Shown here piece by piece: positions 41,243 to 50,487 of a stretch of 64,000 nt of DNA. How positions within the stretch are numbered: position 1 is the stretch's first letter; each line of letters opens with the position of its first letter. Location: NCBI RefSeq assembly GCF_002899715.1, contig NZ_PPEK01000006.1, forward strand, positions 62,001-126,000. The letters are read 5' to 3'. Source of the stretch: Enteroscipio rubneri (GTDB taxonomy: Bacteria; Actinomycetota; Coriobacteriia; Coriobacteriales; Eggerthellaceae). Made by a program: the position numbers and the translations under genes. The notes under the pieces were generated by a model, which searched no databases, was not told the DNA's origin, and was given only the letters and a program-made list of their open reading frames with translations.

Positions 41243-41848
41243 ATGGCAGAAGAAAAAACAGAAGGAACGTTAGGGCAGTTGCTCATTTTGGCCACGATTC
41301 TGGGCATTGCCCTGCCGCTTTGCAACGCCGTCGCGGTGTTGCTGGGGTTGGCGGGCGAGAATCCGATGATGACGTTGTGGCCGGGGTATTTGCCTCTGCT
41401 GTTGTTCATGATCGGCCAGGAGCGCACGTTCCGCGACTTCCTCAACATCGTGGCAAGCGGTCTGGTGGGCATCGTGACGGCTGTCGTCAGCCTCCTGCTC
41501 ATTCACGTCTGCGCGGGCTCGATGCCGGAGTTGGCCGCGATGTTCATCGGCACGTTCGCGTGCATCTTCGTATTCTCCATCTTCAAAGAAATTCTGCCCA
41601 CGTTCTTCAACAACTACGGCTTTTTGTACTTCCTCGTCTCGTCCACCATCCTTGCGTCCAATTTCGATTTCAGCTTGGCGCTGACCTGGGGCGCTTCGAC
41701 CATTATCACTACGGCGGTGTATACGACGGTTACGTTCGGAGCCATCGCGCTCATTCTCAAGGTCAAGGCCATGGCCATGATGATGAAGAAGAAGGAGGAC
41801 CTGACCGAAAGCGAGCTGCAGGTTGTTTTGGAGGCCGCCGGCCAATAG
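41243..41848 (+). CDS. Small integral membrane protein of unknown function
   Basis: A 201-residue protein with about six hydrophobic helices (LLILATILGIALPLCNAVAV; FLNIVASGLVGIVTAVVSLL; AAMFIGTFACIFVFSIF; FLYFLVSSTILAS) and a lysine-rich cytosolic tail. I do not recognise a family with confidence; a DUF1097-like inner-membrane protein is one possibility. It has a strong AAGGAGGAA ribosome site and lies inside the 2-hydroxyacyl-CoA operon, so it may transport the organic acid or its product. Confidence 0.7.
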   Translation: MAEEKTEGTLGQLLILATILGIALPLCNAVAVLLGLAGENPMMTLWPGYLPLLLFMIGQERTFRDFLNIVASGLVGIVTAVVSLLLIHVCAGSMPELAAMFIGTFACIFVFSIFKEILPTFFNNYGFLYFLVSSTILASNFDFSLALTWGASTIITTAVYTTVTFGAIALILKVKAMAMMMKKKEDLTESELQVVLEAAGQ

Positions 41849-42078
41849 GCCGCTGGCCAGAAGTCCGTTAATCAGGAAGCGCCTGGCCAGGTGATGGCTG
41901 GTCAGGAGGCCGCTTCGTTCCATTCTGCGATTGCACGCGGCCGCCCCGACCGATCGATGCGCGAAACGGGGCGGCTCGAAAGCGGCGAAAACCGCCGTGC
42001 GAGCGTCATCCGGCACACAGCGATGCGAAACATCGCCTATCTGCCCGTAGCATGCGGGCACAACCAAGGAGGTTTCTT

Positions 42079-43227
42079 ATGGATTTCGGTCTGACTGACG
42101 AGCAGAGCCTGCTCATCGAAAGCGTGCGCGAGATGATGGCGCGCGGCAATTACGAGTCCTATTTCCGGGAGTGCGACGACGAAGGCGTCCTGCCCCAGAA
42201 GGCCATCGACGATGCGGTGGAACTGGGCTTCGCCGCTCTCGGCGTTCCTGAGGAACTGGGCGGCACGCCCTGCGACGATATCACGAAATTCCTCGTGGCC
42301 GAGGAGGCCATCGCGCTCGGCTGGCCGTCGTTGTGCTGGGTGAACCAGTCCCTCGAGGTCGACGACATTCTGTCGTTCGGCACGCCCGAGCAGCAGAAGA
42401 TCATTTGCGAACTGGGGCTCAAGGGCGTCAAGCCCTTCACGCTCGGCTTCTCCGAACCCCAGGCCGGATCCGACAGCTATGCCGCCACCACCACGGTCAA
42501 CGAGCGCGATGGCAAGCTGTACCTCAACGGCTGCAAAACGTTCAACACCGGCGCGAACTGCTCGCCCTACATGCTGTGCATCGTTCGCGACTTCAAGAAC
42601 GAGAACCCCACGCGCGACTTCTCCATGTACCTGATGCGTATGGACTCGCCCGGGGTGAAGATGTCGCAGCTGAGCAAGATCGGCAACAACATGATGCACA
42701 CCTACGAGGTGTACATGGAGGACGTCGAAGTGACTCCTGACGACCTGGTGGGAAAGCCGGGCATGGGTTTCATCCAGCTCATGAAGAACTACGATGTGGA
42801 ACGTCTCATGAGCTGCGTGTACAACATCGGCATGGCCCGTTGCGCCTACGATCATGCCGCCAGGCACGCCGCCACGCGCGTCCAGTTTGGCCAGACCATC
42901 GGCACCTTCCAGCTCATTCAGGAGAAGATCACCGACATGGCCATAAAGATCGAGAACATGCAGAACATGTGCTACAAGGCGTTGTGGAAGCGCATGAACG
43001 GCCAGCCCATCAATATCGACGCGTCGCTTGCCAAGCGCTACACCGGGCAGGCCGCCTTCCAGGTCATCGACGACGCGATGCAGGTCATGGGAGGTATCGG
43101 CTACTGCGACGACTGCGTCGTGTCGCGTTTGTGGCGCGACCAGCGCGTCTATCGCATCATGGCCGGCACGGAGGAGATCATGGTGCACACGGCCGGCCGT
43201 GCGCTCATCAAGGCGGCGGGCAAGTAA
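42079..43227 (+). CDS. Acyl-CoA dehydrogenase family protein (CaiA-like enoyl-CoA reductase)
   Basis: A 382-residue FAD enzyme. MDFGLTDEQSLLIESVREMM is the usual N-terminus; TLGFSEPQAGSD contacts FAD and substrate, and RLWRDQRVYRIMAGTEEIM is the C-terminal signature. In MCAD-type enzymes the catalytic Glu precedes the GT; here that position is Ala, so the base must lie elsewhere or the enzyme works as a reductase, as CaiA does with crotonobetainyl-CoA. Following the dehydratase it would reduce the enoyl-CoA. No etfAB is in the window. The start at 42079 follows AAGGAGG. Confidence 0.9.
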   Translation: MDFGLTDEQSLLIESVREMMARGNYESYFRECDDEGVLPQKAIDDAVELGFAALGVPEELGGTPCDDITKFLVAEEAIALGWPSLCWVNQSLEVDDILSFGTPEQQKIICELGLKGVKPFTLGFSEPQAGSDSYAATTTVNERDGKLYLNGCKTFNTGANCSPYMLCIVRDFKNENPTRDFSMYLMRMDSPGVKMSQLSKIGNNMMHTYEVYMEDVEVTPDDLVGKPGMGFIQLMKNYDVERLMSCVYNIGMARCAYDHAARHAATRVQFGQTIGTFQLIQEKITDMAIKIENMQNMCYKALWKRMNGQPINIDASLAKRYTGQAAFQVIDDAMQVMGGIGYCDDCVVSRLWRDQRVYRIMAGTEEIMVHTAGRALIKAAGK

Positions 43228-43373
43228 GCGGCATGCCGCATCATGCGCCGACTATCCGGTCGCGCATGCGGGATGCGCGCAAGCTGCGGGCATCCCGCTG
43301 CGGGCCGTCGGAATTATATCGAAAGGAAACGCGCGCTCTCTGGCTCAAGCGCAGGCCGTGGAAGGGACGTATC

Positions 43374-44942
43374 ATGTTGAACGATGCCGTGAAGGGCTTT
43401 CTGTACCGTATTCTGAGGACCCCGAGCCGCGAGGCGGTTTTCGATCGTGCGACCGGAAAGCGATACGCTTATTTTGAGCTGGGATGCCGGGGCGCGAGAC
43501 TCGCGAAATATCTGACCGACGACCTGGGCTTGCAGCAAGGTGAGGTCATCGCGCTTTCCGCAGAGAACAATATTGCCTTCATCGACGCCTTCTACGCGAG
43601 CCTCATGACGGGCGTCATCATCACCACCTACAACGGGCGATTGCGCGCCGACGACCTCGCACCGCTCATTGCGCGGGAGCGCCCGCGCGTCGTCTTCGTA
43701 TCCGAAGGGCATCGTCAGAAGATCGAGGAGTCCTGCCGCCTTGCGGACGCGTCATGCGTGCTGGTGTCCCTCGACGGGGAGGACGGTTCCCTTCCTTGCT
43801 ACTCCGACATCATGGCGGGCGAAATCGGCGCGTGCAGCCTTCCCTCGCTCGACGGCTTTGCCGATTTCGACATCGAAGAGACCCAGCTGCTCGTGCACAC
43901 CGGCGGCACGACCGGTCTGCCGAAATCGGCCAAGATAAGCTTTCGCGCCGTCCTGTACAACGCGCTGTCCGAGATTCTGACGGTAGGCTTGACGCAACGC
44001 GACTGCGGGATAACGTTCCTCCCGTTCTTCCATACCGTCGGCTGGAACGTGACGACGCTGCCGTCGCTTCTAGTGGGTGCACGCATCGTGCTCACCGATT
44101 CGCTCGATCCTGGCGTGCTGCTTGAACTCATCGCAAGCGAGCGGCCCACGACCGGTCTGGCGCTCGAGGCGGTGTTTCGCCGCATGGCGGAGCATCCTGC
44201 TTTCGCCTCCACGGACTTTTCGTCGTATCGGCTGCTTGCGAACGGGGCGGGACCCATCAGCACATCGACCATGGAGCTGTATTGGAGACGCGGCGTGAAG
44301 CTGATCAACGCCTATGGCATGACCGAGACGGGGCCGAACAATTGTTTCTATCCCGACAGCGACGAATCGCTTGAAAGCATAATGCAGCATAGCGATACCG
44401 TGGGGAAGCCTATGTGCTTCACCGAACTCAAGATAGTCGACGAAGAGGGCCGCGAGGTGCCGACAGGGACCGACGGAGAGCTGCTGTGGCGCGGTCCGGT
44501 CACGTTCTCCGGCTATTGGAATGACCGCGCCTCCACCGCCGGCATCATGGCGGAGGGCGGCTGGGTTCGCTCGGGCGATATCGGGCACCTCGATCGCATG
44601 GGATACGTGCATTTGCAGGGGCGGCTCAAGAATATGATCGTAACCAACGGCGAGAACGTGTTTCCCATCGAGATAGAGAACACGCTGAAAGACTGTCCGG
44701 GCGTAGAAGAATGCTGCGTGATAGGCGTGCCCGACGCCGAGCGCGGCGAAGTTGCCAAAGCGCTCGTGCACATGGAGGAGGGAGCGGCGTTCGACCGCGA
44801 CGCGCTCGAACGGTTTGTGCGAGGCAAGCTGAGCTCCATCAAGGTGCCGCACTACTTCGTGGAGGTGGACGACTTCTTCAAGCGTGGCTTGAAGGTTGAT
44901 CTTGGCGCGATCAAAGAGCGCTATGGGCATGCGGGCGAGTGA
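43374..44942 (+). CDS. Acyl-CoA synthetase (AMP-forming)
   Basis: A 522-residue ANL-family ligase. P-loop LVHTGGTTGLPKSAK (residue ~179), NAYGMTETGPNN (adenine side), GGWVRSGDIGHLD and the hinge GRLKNMIVTNGENVFPIEIE are visible; the catalytic lysine region near the C-terminus reads FFKRGLKVDLG. It activates a carboxylic acid to acyl-CoA. Together with the class III CoA transferase it gives the operon two ways to make the CoA ester. The start at 43374 follows GAAGGGACG. Confidence 0.9.
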   Translation: MLNDAVKGFLYRILRTPSREAVFDRATGKRYAYFELGCRGARLAKYLTDDLGLQQGEVIALSAENNIAFIDAFYASLMTGVIITTYNGRLRADDLAPLIARERPRVVFVSEGHRQKIEESCRLADASCVLVSLDGEDGSLPCYSDIMAGEIGACSLPSLDGFADFDIEETQLLVHTGGTTGLPKSAKISFRAVLYNALSEILTVGLTQRDCGITFLPFFHTVGWNVTTLPSLLVGARIVLTDSLDPGVLLELIASERPTTGLALEAVFRRMAEHPAFASTDFSSYRLLANGAGPISTSTMELYWRRGVKLINAYGMTETGPNNCFYPDSDESLESIMQHSDTVGKPMCFTELKIVDEEGREVPTGTDGELLWRGPVTFSGYWNDRASTAGIMAEGGWVRSGDIGHLDRMGYVHLQGRLKNMIVTNGENVFPIEIENTLKDCPGVEECCVIGVPDAERGEVAKALVHMEEGAAFDRDALERFVRGKLSSIKVPHYFVEVDDFFKRGLKVDLGAIKERYGHAGE

Positions 44943-44968
44943 AGGCATGTCGGAAGGGAAGATGTCGC

Positions 44969-45940
44969 ATGAACGAGGAGTTTACGATCGAGCATGAGGG
45001 AATGGCGTTGTTCTGCAAGCGGTTTGCACCCGACGAGAAGCCCGATGCGCCAAAGCGGGGCCATGCGTCGAGGCTTCCCGATACCGAAAGGCTGTCCAAC
45101 GCATCGGAGTTGGCTGCCGAGGGCGAATGCCGAGCGAAAGGCGCCGAAGGAAAGGAAGAAGCGGTGCAAAGGAGGCCGCCGATCCTCATGCTGCACGGCG
45201 GTTTGGTGGACTGCGATTTCTTCGATGACGCCGCAGCGGTTCTTTCGCGCCTGTTCGACGTGGTGACGTTCGACCGGCGCGGTTATGGCAGAAGCGATGA
45301 TCCTCCATCCGGCGAGTATTCCCTTGAAGTGCAGGCGGAAGATGCGTACGCGGTGGCGCTGGCGTGCTTCGACGGTCCGTTCATGCTGCTCACTCATTCG
45401 GTGGGAGCATCGATCGGCTTAGAGCTCATTGCGCGCCATCCCGAAGCGGTGCAACAGGCCCTCTGCTATGAGCCGCCGGTGCCCAAATGCTTGCCGCCCG
45501 GTTCTCCATTGTCTGCTCGCATTGCGAAAGCGTGGGCGAAAACGTGTAGCGGCGTCCCGATCGGATCCATCGGAGATGGGTTTCTGTTCGGGCTAGCACC
45601 GAAAGACAATGAACGCGCCTACGAACCGAGTGTGGGCGAGCGTGCTCGTTCTGCGCGCAACACTGCCTGCAGCGCTGCGCATGAAGGGGATATATTCACG
45701 CAGTTCCAACCGGACTATGAAGCGCTTACGCGAGTCCCATTGGTTGTCGGCTTGGGCGAGATGGACCGTCACGAACCCGTCGGTGCCATCGTAGAAGCGT
45801 TCGCGCAGCGAGCGAACGCGCCCCTGGTGCATTTTCCCGGCGCCCACAATTGCCCCGCCGATCTTCCGTACGATTTTGCCTGCATGGCCGCCGGTATTCT
45901 CTTGGCAGGTCGGCCCTTGAGCTCCGACCTGCGATGTTGA
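44969..45940 (+). CDS. Alpha/beta hydrolase
   Basis: A 323-residue protein with the oxyanion block LMLHGGLVDCDFF, FDRRGYGRSDDP and the nucleophile elbow LTHSVGASIGLEL (Ser ~153). The catalytic His is in HFPGAHNCPAD near the C-terminus. A ~55-residue charged insertion follows the first strand. It is the last gene of the 2-hydroxyacyl-CoA operon and could be a thioesterase or ester hydrolase that releases the free acid. GGAAGGGAAG ribosome site. A 9-bp inverted repeat (45905-45913 with 45924-45932) overlaps its 3' end. Confidence 0.82.
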   Translation: MNEEFTIEHEGMALFCKRFAPDEKPDAPKRGHASRLPDTERLSNASELAAEGECRAKGAEGKEEAVQRRPPILMLHGGLVDCDFFDDAAAVLSRLFDVVTFDRRGYGRSDDPPSGEYSLEVQAEDAYAVALACFDGPFMLLTHSVGASIGLELIARHPEAVQQALCYEPPVPKCLPPGSPLSARIAKAWAKTCSGVPIGSIGDGFLFGLAPKDNERAYEPSVGERARSARNTACSAAHEGDIFTQFQPDYEALTRVPLVVGLGEMDRHEPVGAIVEAFAQRANAPLVHFPGAHNCPADLPYDFACMAAGILLAGRPLSSDLRC

Positions 45941-46108
45941 GACTAGCTCGTTAACGTTCGCCGGTGAGGGCGCGCATCTGTATCCCTCGTCAGGTGCAAG
46001 TCGCCGCACGACTCGTGCAGGCCGCGTCCCCCGTGCTCCGCATTTTGCGTATTGGCTCGGGACGTCTTCCGGTCTGGACTCGCAGTTTTGCACGGAGCGT
46101 CACGAACA

Positions 46109-46249
46109 TGGCAGAGAATCAGAGGTATGTGATTTTTTCTGTGCACTATTCGATGGCTAGAAAATTGTGAACTGGGATTATGGTGGAATCCAGCCACGTT
46201 TTTGTAAAAAGCTCCTCCGGAAAAGTCACATACCTCTGATTCTCTGCCA
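46109..46249. repeat. Long inverted-repeat element, copy B
   Basis: Perfect 24-bp inverted arms (46109-46132 and 46226-46249), extended by five further pairs (TTTTT with AAAAG, one wobble). Arms read GGCAGAGA, ATCA, then GAGGTATGTGA from the outside in. The central four bases differ from copy A (TTTC) but the opposite arm changes to match, so pairing is kept. The 93-base interior is AT-rich and unlike copy A. AAAA follows the right arm as in copy A. No adjacent gene starts at it. Confidence 0.9.
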
Positions 46250-46413
46250 AAAACGCCTCATTCGGATGCTTCAGCTTCCGCGTATGCCTCGCTCGTGACG
46301 TTTTCGTGTCTCGCGTACCGCACTCCGTGCGCCGTCCGCATCCTGCGTTTCATCCACGGGTGCCACCAGCTTCGCGCTTTCTGCCTCCGCGCGTCTCCTG
46401 CATTCCGCATCCT

Positions 46414-46463
46414 GCATCTCGCGCGCCGTCTGCATCCCGCATCTCGCGCGCCGTCCGCATCCC
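46414..46463. repeat. 25-base tandem duplication
   Basis: Two adjacent 25-base units (46414-46438 and 46439-46463) differing at one base. Related fragments lie just upstream, suggesting an older, decayed repeat array. Confidence 0.8.
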
Positions 46464-46503
46464 ACGAAGCACAGGCAGCGTGCGGGACGGTATCGCGCTT
46501 GCG

Positions 46504-47343
46504 CTACTCCTTCAGATCCACGTTTTTGGTATCGGTGATGAGCATGCAGCCGGGGGCGTGCGTGATGGCAAAGGGGGGCTTGCTGTTCATGACGATGGAC
46601 TGGGGCGTGACGCCGCACGCCCAGAACACGGGCACCTCGCCGTCGCGGATGTCCACGGGGTCGCCGAACTCGGGATGGGCCAGGTCGTGCACGCCGATGG
46701 CCGCAGGGTCGCCGATGTGGATGGGCGCGCCGTGTACCTTGGGGATGGCGCCGGAGATCTGCACCGCCTTCACCACCTGGCCCGCGGGGATGGGACGCAT
46801 TGACATGACCATGTTGCCGGACATGCTACCGGCGGGCGTGCACGGTACGCCGGTCAGGTACATGGGCACGTTGCAGCCCATGGTGTTGTGGCGGATCTCG
46901 ATGCCGGCCTCGATGAGCTCGCTCTCGAACGAGAACGAGCAGCCGATGACGAACGACACCAGGTCGTCGCGCCAATAGTCCTCGACGTTCTCCACCTCGG
47001 CCACCAGCTGGCCGTGCTCGTAGATGCGGTAGCGCGGGAAGTCGGTGGCGATGTCGCAGTCGGTGGCGCAGATGGTGGCCTCGCGCGCGCCCACCTCGGT
47101 CACTTCGAGCAGCGGGCAGGGCTTGGGGTTGCGCTGCGCGAACAGCAGGAAGTCGTAGGCCTGATCGCGCGGCAACACGATGAGGTTCGCCTGCGCGTAG
47201 CCGGGGCACAGGCCGCTCGTCGGCGCCGTGAACGCGCCCGAGCGGATCAGCCGACGCGCCTCCACCGGCGACGCGGCAAGCATCTGCGCCCAGACCTCGT
47301 CGGCAACGCCATCGGGCTTGGCGGGAACGGGAGCATTCAACAT
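46504..47343 (-). CDS. YcsI / DUF1445 putative hydro-lyase (D-glutamate cyclase-like)
   Basis: A 279-residue protein of the DUF1445 (UPF0317) family: [40 protein letters not shown] and [13 protein letters not shown] are family hallmarks, with [10 protein letters not shown] near the C-terminus. A mammalian protein with this domain converts D-glutamate to 5-oxo-D-proline, which fits the 5-oxoprolinase genes in the same operon. It begins two bases after the accC stop and uses GAGGTG as its ribosome site. Enzyme activity here is inferred. Confidence 0.86.
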   Translation of the reverse strand: MLNAPVPAKPDGVADEVWAQMLAASPVEARRLIRSGAFTAPTSGLCPGYAQANLIVLPRDQAYDFLLFAQRNPKPCPLLEVTEVGAREATICATDCDIATDFPRYRIYEHGQLVAEVENVEDYWRDDLVSFVIGCSFSFESELIEAGIEIRHNTMGCNVPMYLTGVPCTPAGSMSGNMVMSMRPIPAGQVVKAVQISGAIPKVHGAPIHIGDPAAIGVHDLAHPEFGDPVDIRDGEVPVFWACGVTPQSIVMNSKPPFAITHAPGCMLITDTKNVDLKE

Positions 47344-47345
47344 GA

Positions 47346-48695
47346 TTACACCTCGCCTTTCATGAACCGTTCGATGAAGCTGGTGTCCGCCAGGCCGGCG
47401 GCGAACGTCTCGTTCTCCATGATGGCGTACTGGAAATCGAGATTCGTCTTCACGCCCACCACCACCATCTCCTCCAGGGCGGTGCGCATCTTGGCGATGG
47501 CCTCGGTGCGGTCGCGGCCGTGCACGATGATCTTCGCTATCATGGAATCGTAGTAGGGCGATATCTCGTAGCCGTCGAAGGCGGCCGTGTCCACGCGCAC
47601 GCCGTTGCCGCCGGGCAGGTGCATCTGGGAGATGGTGCCGGGCGACGGCAGAAAGCCGCGCTCGGGCTGCTCGGCGTTCACGCGGCACTCGATGGCATGG
47701 CCGCGATACGTGATGTCGTCCTGTGTGAAGGTGAGCGGGTCGCCTGCTGCCACGCGGATCATCTCCTGCACGATGTCGGTGCCCGTGACCATCTCGGTCA
47801 CGGAATGCTCCACCTGCACGCGCGTGTTCATCTCCATAAAGTAGTAGTTCATCTGGTCGTCCAACAGGAACTCTATCGTGCCGGCCGACGTGTAGCCAAC
47901 GGCCTGCGCCGCGCGCACGGCGGCGTCCAGCATCTCGGCGCGCACCTCCGCGGACAGCGCGGGGGAGGGGCTCTCCTCGATCATCTTCTGGTGGTTGCGC
48001 TGCACGGAGCAATCGCGCTCGCCAAGCGCTACCACGGCGCCGTACGTGTCGGCGATGACCTGCACCTCCACGTGGCGCGGGTTCAGCACGCAGCGCTCAA
48101 GATACATGGTGTTGTCGCCGAAGGCACCAACGCTCTCGCGCTGCGCGATGGAGAACTGCTCGCAGAAGTCGTCCTCGGACAGGCTCACGCGCATGCCCTT
48201 GCCGCCGCCGCCCGACGACGCCTTGATCATGATGGGCCAGCCTACGGCGCGCGCTTTCGCAAGCGCCTCCTCCGGCGCGTGCACCGGCTCCTTCGTGCCG
48301 GGCACCACGGGCACGCCGGCCTCCATCATGGTCTTGCGGGCCTGGCTCTTGTTGCCCATGCGGTCGATGACCTCGGGCGCGGGGCCTATGAACACGATGT
48401 CGTTCTCGCGGCAGAGCTTCGCGAACGTGGAGTTCTCGGACAGGAAGCCGTAGCCGGGGTGAATGGCCTGCGCGCCGGTTCCCTTCGCTGCAGCAAGTAT
48501 GGCGGCAATGTTCAGGTACGAGTCGCGCGCGGCGGGCGGCCCTATGCACACGCTCTCGTCGGCTAGGTACACGTGCAGCGCGTGCTTGTCGGCCGTGGAG
48601 TACACGGCCACCGTCTTGATGTCCATCGCGCGGCAGGCGCGGATGATGCGGACGGCGATCTCGCCACGGTTGGCGATGAGTATCTTGTCGAACAT
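47346..48695 (-). CDS. accC: Biotin carboxylase
   Basis: Carboxylates biotin on the carrier protein using ATP and bicarbonate. The 449-residue protein has [21 protein letters not shown], the ATP-grasp loop [29 protein letters not shown], and [16 protein letters not shown]. It lies between accB and ycsI. No carboxyltransferase (accA/accD or a propionyl-type subunit) is in the window, so the acceptor may be encoded elsewhere or be specific to this operon. accB-accC pairs often accompany pxp genes in bacteria; their role there is not settled. Confidence 0.95.
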   Translation of the reverse strand: MFDKILIANRGEIAVRIIRACRAMDIKTVAVYSTADKHALHVYLADESVCIGPPAARDSYLNIAAILAAAKGTGAQAIHPGYGFLSENSTFAKLCRENDIVFIGPAPEVIDRMGNKSQARKTMMEAGVPVVPGTKEPVHAPEEALAKARAVGWPIMIKASSGGGGKGMRVSLSEDDFCEQFSIAQRESVGAFGDNTMYLERCVLNPRHVEVQVIADTYGAVVALGERDCSVQRNHQKMIEESPSPALSAEVRAEMLDAAVRAAQAVGYTSAGTIEFLLDDQMNYYFMEMNTRVQVEHSVTEMVTGTDIVQEMIRVAAGDPLTFTQDDITYRGHAIECRVNAEQPERGFLPSPGTISQMHLPGGNGVRVDTAAFDGYEISPYYDSMIAKIIVHGRDRTEAIAKMRTALEEMVVVGVKTNLDFQYAIMENETFAAGLADTSFIERFMKGEV

Positions 48696-48706
48696 GGCTC
48701 GACCGC

Positions 48707-49174
48707 CTAATGCGTTTCGCCGGTAGCGATACGGAACAGGGGCTGGTCGTACTCGACCTGCGCGCCGTTGGCCGCCAAGACTTCCACGACGACGCCGGGC
48801 GCAGGAGCGGTGATCTCGTTCATCATCTTCATAGCTTCGACGATGGCGAGCGTCTGACCGGAGAGCACCTCCTGGCCCACCTTCACGAAGGAGTCTTCGT
48901 CGGGGCTCGGGGCGACGTAGAACATGCCAACCATGGGACTGCGCACGAGCACCGTGTTCTCGTCGGCGTCCTCCACGGCGGCAGCCTCGTGGCTTTCGAT
49001 CTTGCCCGCCAGGAGCGCGCTCACGCGGTCGGCCATGAGCGGCAGAGTAGTCGACGAGAGCGGCCCGTGGTTGCGCTCCAGTTCGATCTTAGTGTCGCCA
49101 TCGGCGACGCGCAGAGCGGTCAGTTCCGCCTTATCCATGATGGCGATCAGTTCTTCGATGGCTTTCGTGTCCAT
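48707..49174 (-). CDS. accB: Biotin carboxyl carrier protein
   Basis: A 155-residue BCCP. The N-terminal helical part is followed by an acidic linker (~residues 65-80) and the biotinyl domain with the acceptor lysine in VEAMKMMNEI. VRSPMVGMFYVAPSPDEDSFVKVGQ is the usual start of the domain. The start at 49174 follows AAGGAGA. It lies 11 bases before accC and 49 after pxpC. Confidence 0.94.
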   Translation of the reverse strand: MDTKAIEELIAIMDKAELTALRVADGDTKIELERNHGPLSSTTLPLMADRVSALLAGKIESHEAAAVEDADENTVLVRSPMVGMFYVAPSPDEDSFVKVGQEVLSGQTLAIVEAMKMMNEITAPAPGVVVEVLAANGAQVEYDQPLFRIATGETH

Positions 49175-49223
49175 GGCGCTTCTCCTTGCGATTCTTCTCA
49201 GCTCTGCGGTCGGGTGCGGTATG

Positions 49224-50486
49224 TCAAGCTGTGTTGTTGCCGTCCTCGTGCGCGCTCGCAGCGTTCGGTGTGCTGCGCTCCTCAACGGGAGCGCCCTCTT
49301 CGCGCGGGCCGGCGGGCGCGGATGCTGCGGGCGCGCTTCCTTTTGCTGTGGGTTGTTTGTCGGTTGCGATCGGGGTTCCGGTCAACAGGTTGCGGTTGCC
49401 CACGCGCTCCGCCCGGTTCGCGCGGTCGATCCACAGCGTGTCGGCCTGCGTGCGTTCGGCCTGCTTCTCCAGGATGGGGGTCAGGCGTCGTGCGGTCCTG
49501 CGCGGGGATATGCCGTCGGCGCTCGGACGGCGCACCTTGAGCGCCAGCATATCGAATCGACGTGCTTCCTCGCGTAGGAGCGCCTGCGCATCCTGCACGG
49601 ATATGCGCTCGAACCTGACCGTGCTGCCCGGCGGCCGTTGCACAAGCTTCGGGATGTCGACGGTCGCGATGGTACCGATCTTCGCGTAGCCGCCCGTCGT
49701 CTGCCTATCCGCCAGCATGATGATAGGCCGTCCATGCGAGGGCACCTGCACAGCGCCGAATGCGATGCCGTCTGATATGATATCCGACCCGCGTTTCGTC
49801 TCGATTTCGGGTCCGTCTAGCCGATAGCCCATGCGATCGGACTTCGTCGTGGTCGTGTACGTCCGACCGTAAAATGTTTGGATGCCCGCATCGGTGAACA
49901 TGTGTTCCTGCGGTCCGGGTATTACGCGCACCGTTACCTCGTCCTCTTCGAAGCCGTAGAACGCATTGTCCCCATCGATGCGGTGCGAACCAAGGTTGGG
50001 AAGGAAATCGATGCTTTTCGTTGCGAAGGGCAGGTAGTCGCCTACGACGAGCGCCCGGCCCCGAAAGCCGCCCAACTCGCATTTGAGGTTGGTCGAGCGA
50101 CTTCCCATGACTTCGGGTACGCGCACGCTGCCGCCTGCGATGGCCAGATATCCGTAGCAGCCGGTTTTAGATGCCTTGAAGCGCAGAATAGAGCCCCGGT
50201 GCACCATGATGGCGGTGTAGAGAGGAACCGGTTCCCCGTCGAGCGTAGGAGAGAAATCACCGCCCGTTATGGCAATGCACGTGTTCGTGGTGAAGCGGAC
50301 CGTGGGGCCGGCGAGGGCGAACTCAACCACGGGGGCGTCGGGGTCGTTCTCGACGAGCAGGTTTGCGATGGTGAAGGCGCGATGATCCATGACGCCGTTC
50401 GTCGAGAACCCGCTGCCCTGGTATCCGAAGCGGCCTTTGTCCTGCACCGTGGTAACGACGCCGGCCTTCTTTACGACAAGGCCCAT
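49224..50486 (-). CDS. pxpC: 5-oxoprolinase subunit PxpC (KipA family)
   Basis: A 420-residue KipA-family protein: VVKKAGVVTTVQDKGRFGYQGSGFSTNGVMDHRAF at the N-terminus, VEFALAGPTVRF, and GGYAKIGTIATVDIPKLVQRPPG. It forms the ATP-dependent 5-oxoprolinase with PxpA and PxpB. About 85 residues beyond the usual C-terminus (from ~335) are Ala/Pro/Arg-rich and probably disordered. It starts one base after the pxpB stop (TAATATG), so the two are translationally coupled. Confidence 0.93.
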   Translation of the reverse strand: MGLVVKKAGVVTTVQDKGRFGYQGSGFSTNGVMDHRAFTIANLLVENDPDAPVVEFALAGPTVRFTTNTCIAITGGDFSPTLDGEPVPLYTAIMVHRGSILRFKASKTGCYGYLAIAGGSVRVPEVMGSRSTNLKCELGGFRGRALVVGDYLPFATKSIDFLPNLGSHRIDGDNAFYGFEEDEVTVRVIPGPQEHMFTDAGIQTFYGRTYTTTTKSDRMGYRLDGPEIETKRGSDIISDGIAFGAVQVPSHGRPIIMLADRQTTGGYAKIGTIATVDIPKLVQRPPGSTVRFERISVQDAQALLREEARRFDMLALKVRRPSADGISPRRTARRLTPILEKQAERTQADTLWIDRANRAERVGNRNLLTGTPIATDKQPTAKGSAPAASAPAGPREEGAPVEERSTPNAASAHEDGNNTA

Positions 50487-50487
50487 A

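Larger units (their letters stand above)
45941..46503. other. 563-base spacer between convergent operons
   Basis: No gene. Holds inverted-repeat element B (46109-46249), then a pyrimidine-rich stretch with many GCATCC/GCATCT words and a perfect-spaced 25-base tandem duplication (46414-46463). I see no clear terminator for either flanking operon. Confidence 0.6.

Noticed and set aside
46414-46463. CRISPR array
   Set aside because: Only two directly adjacent 25-base units with no spacers and no cas genes nearby.
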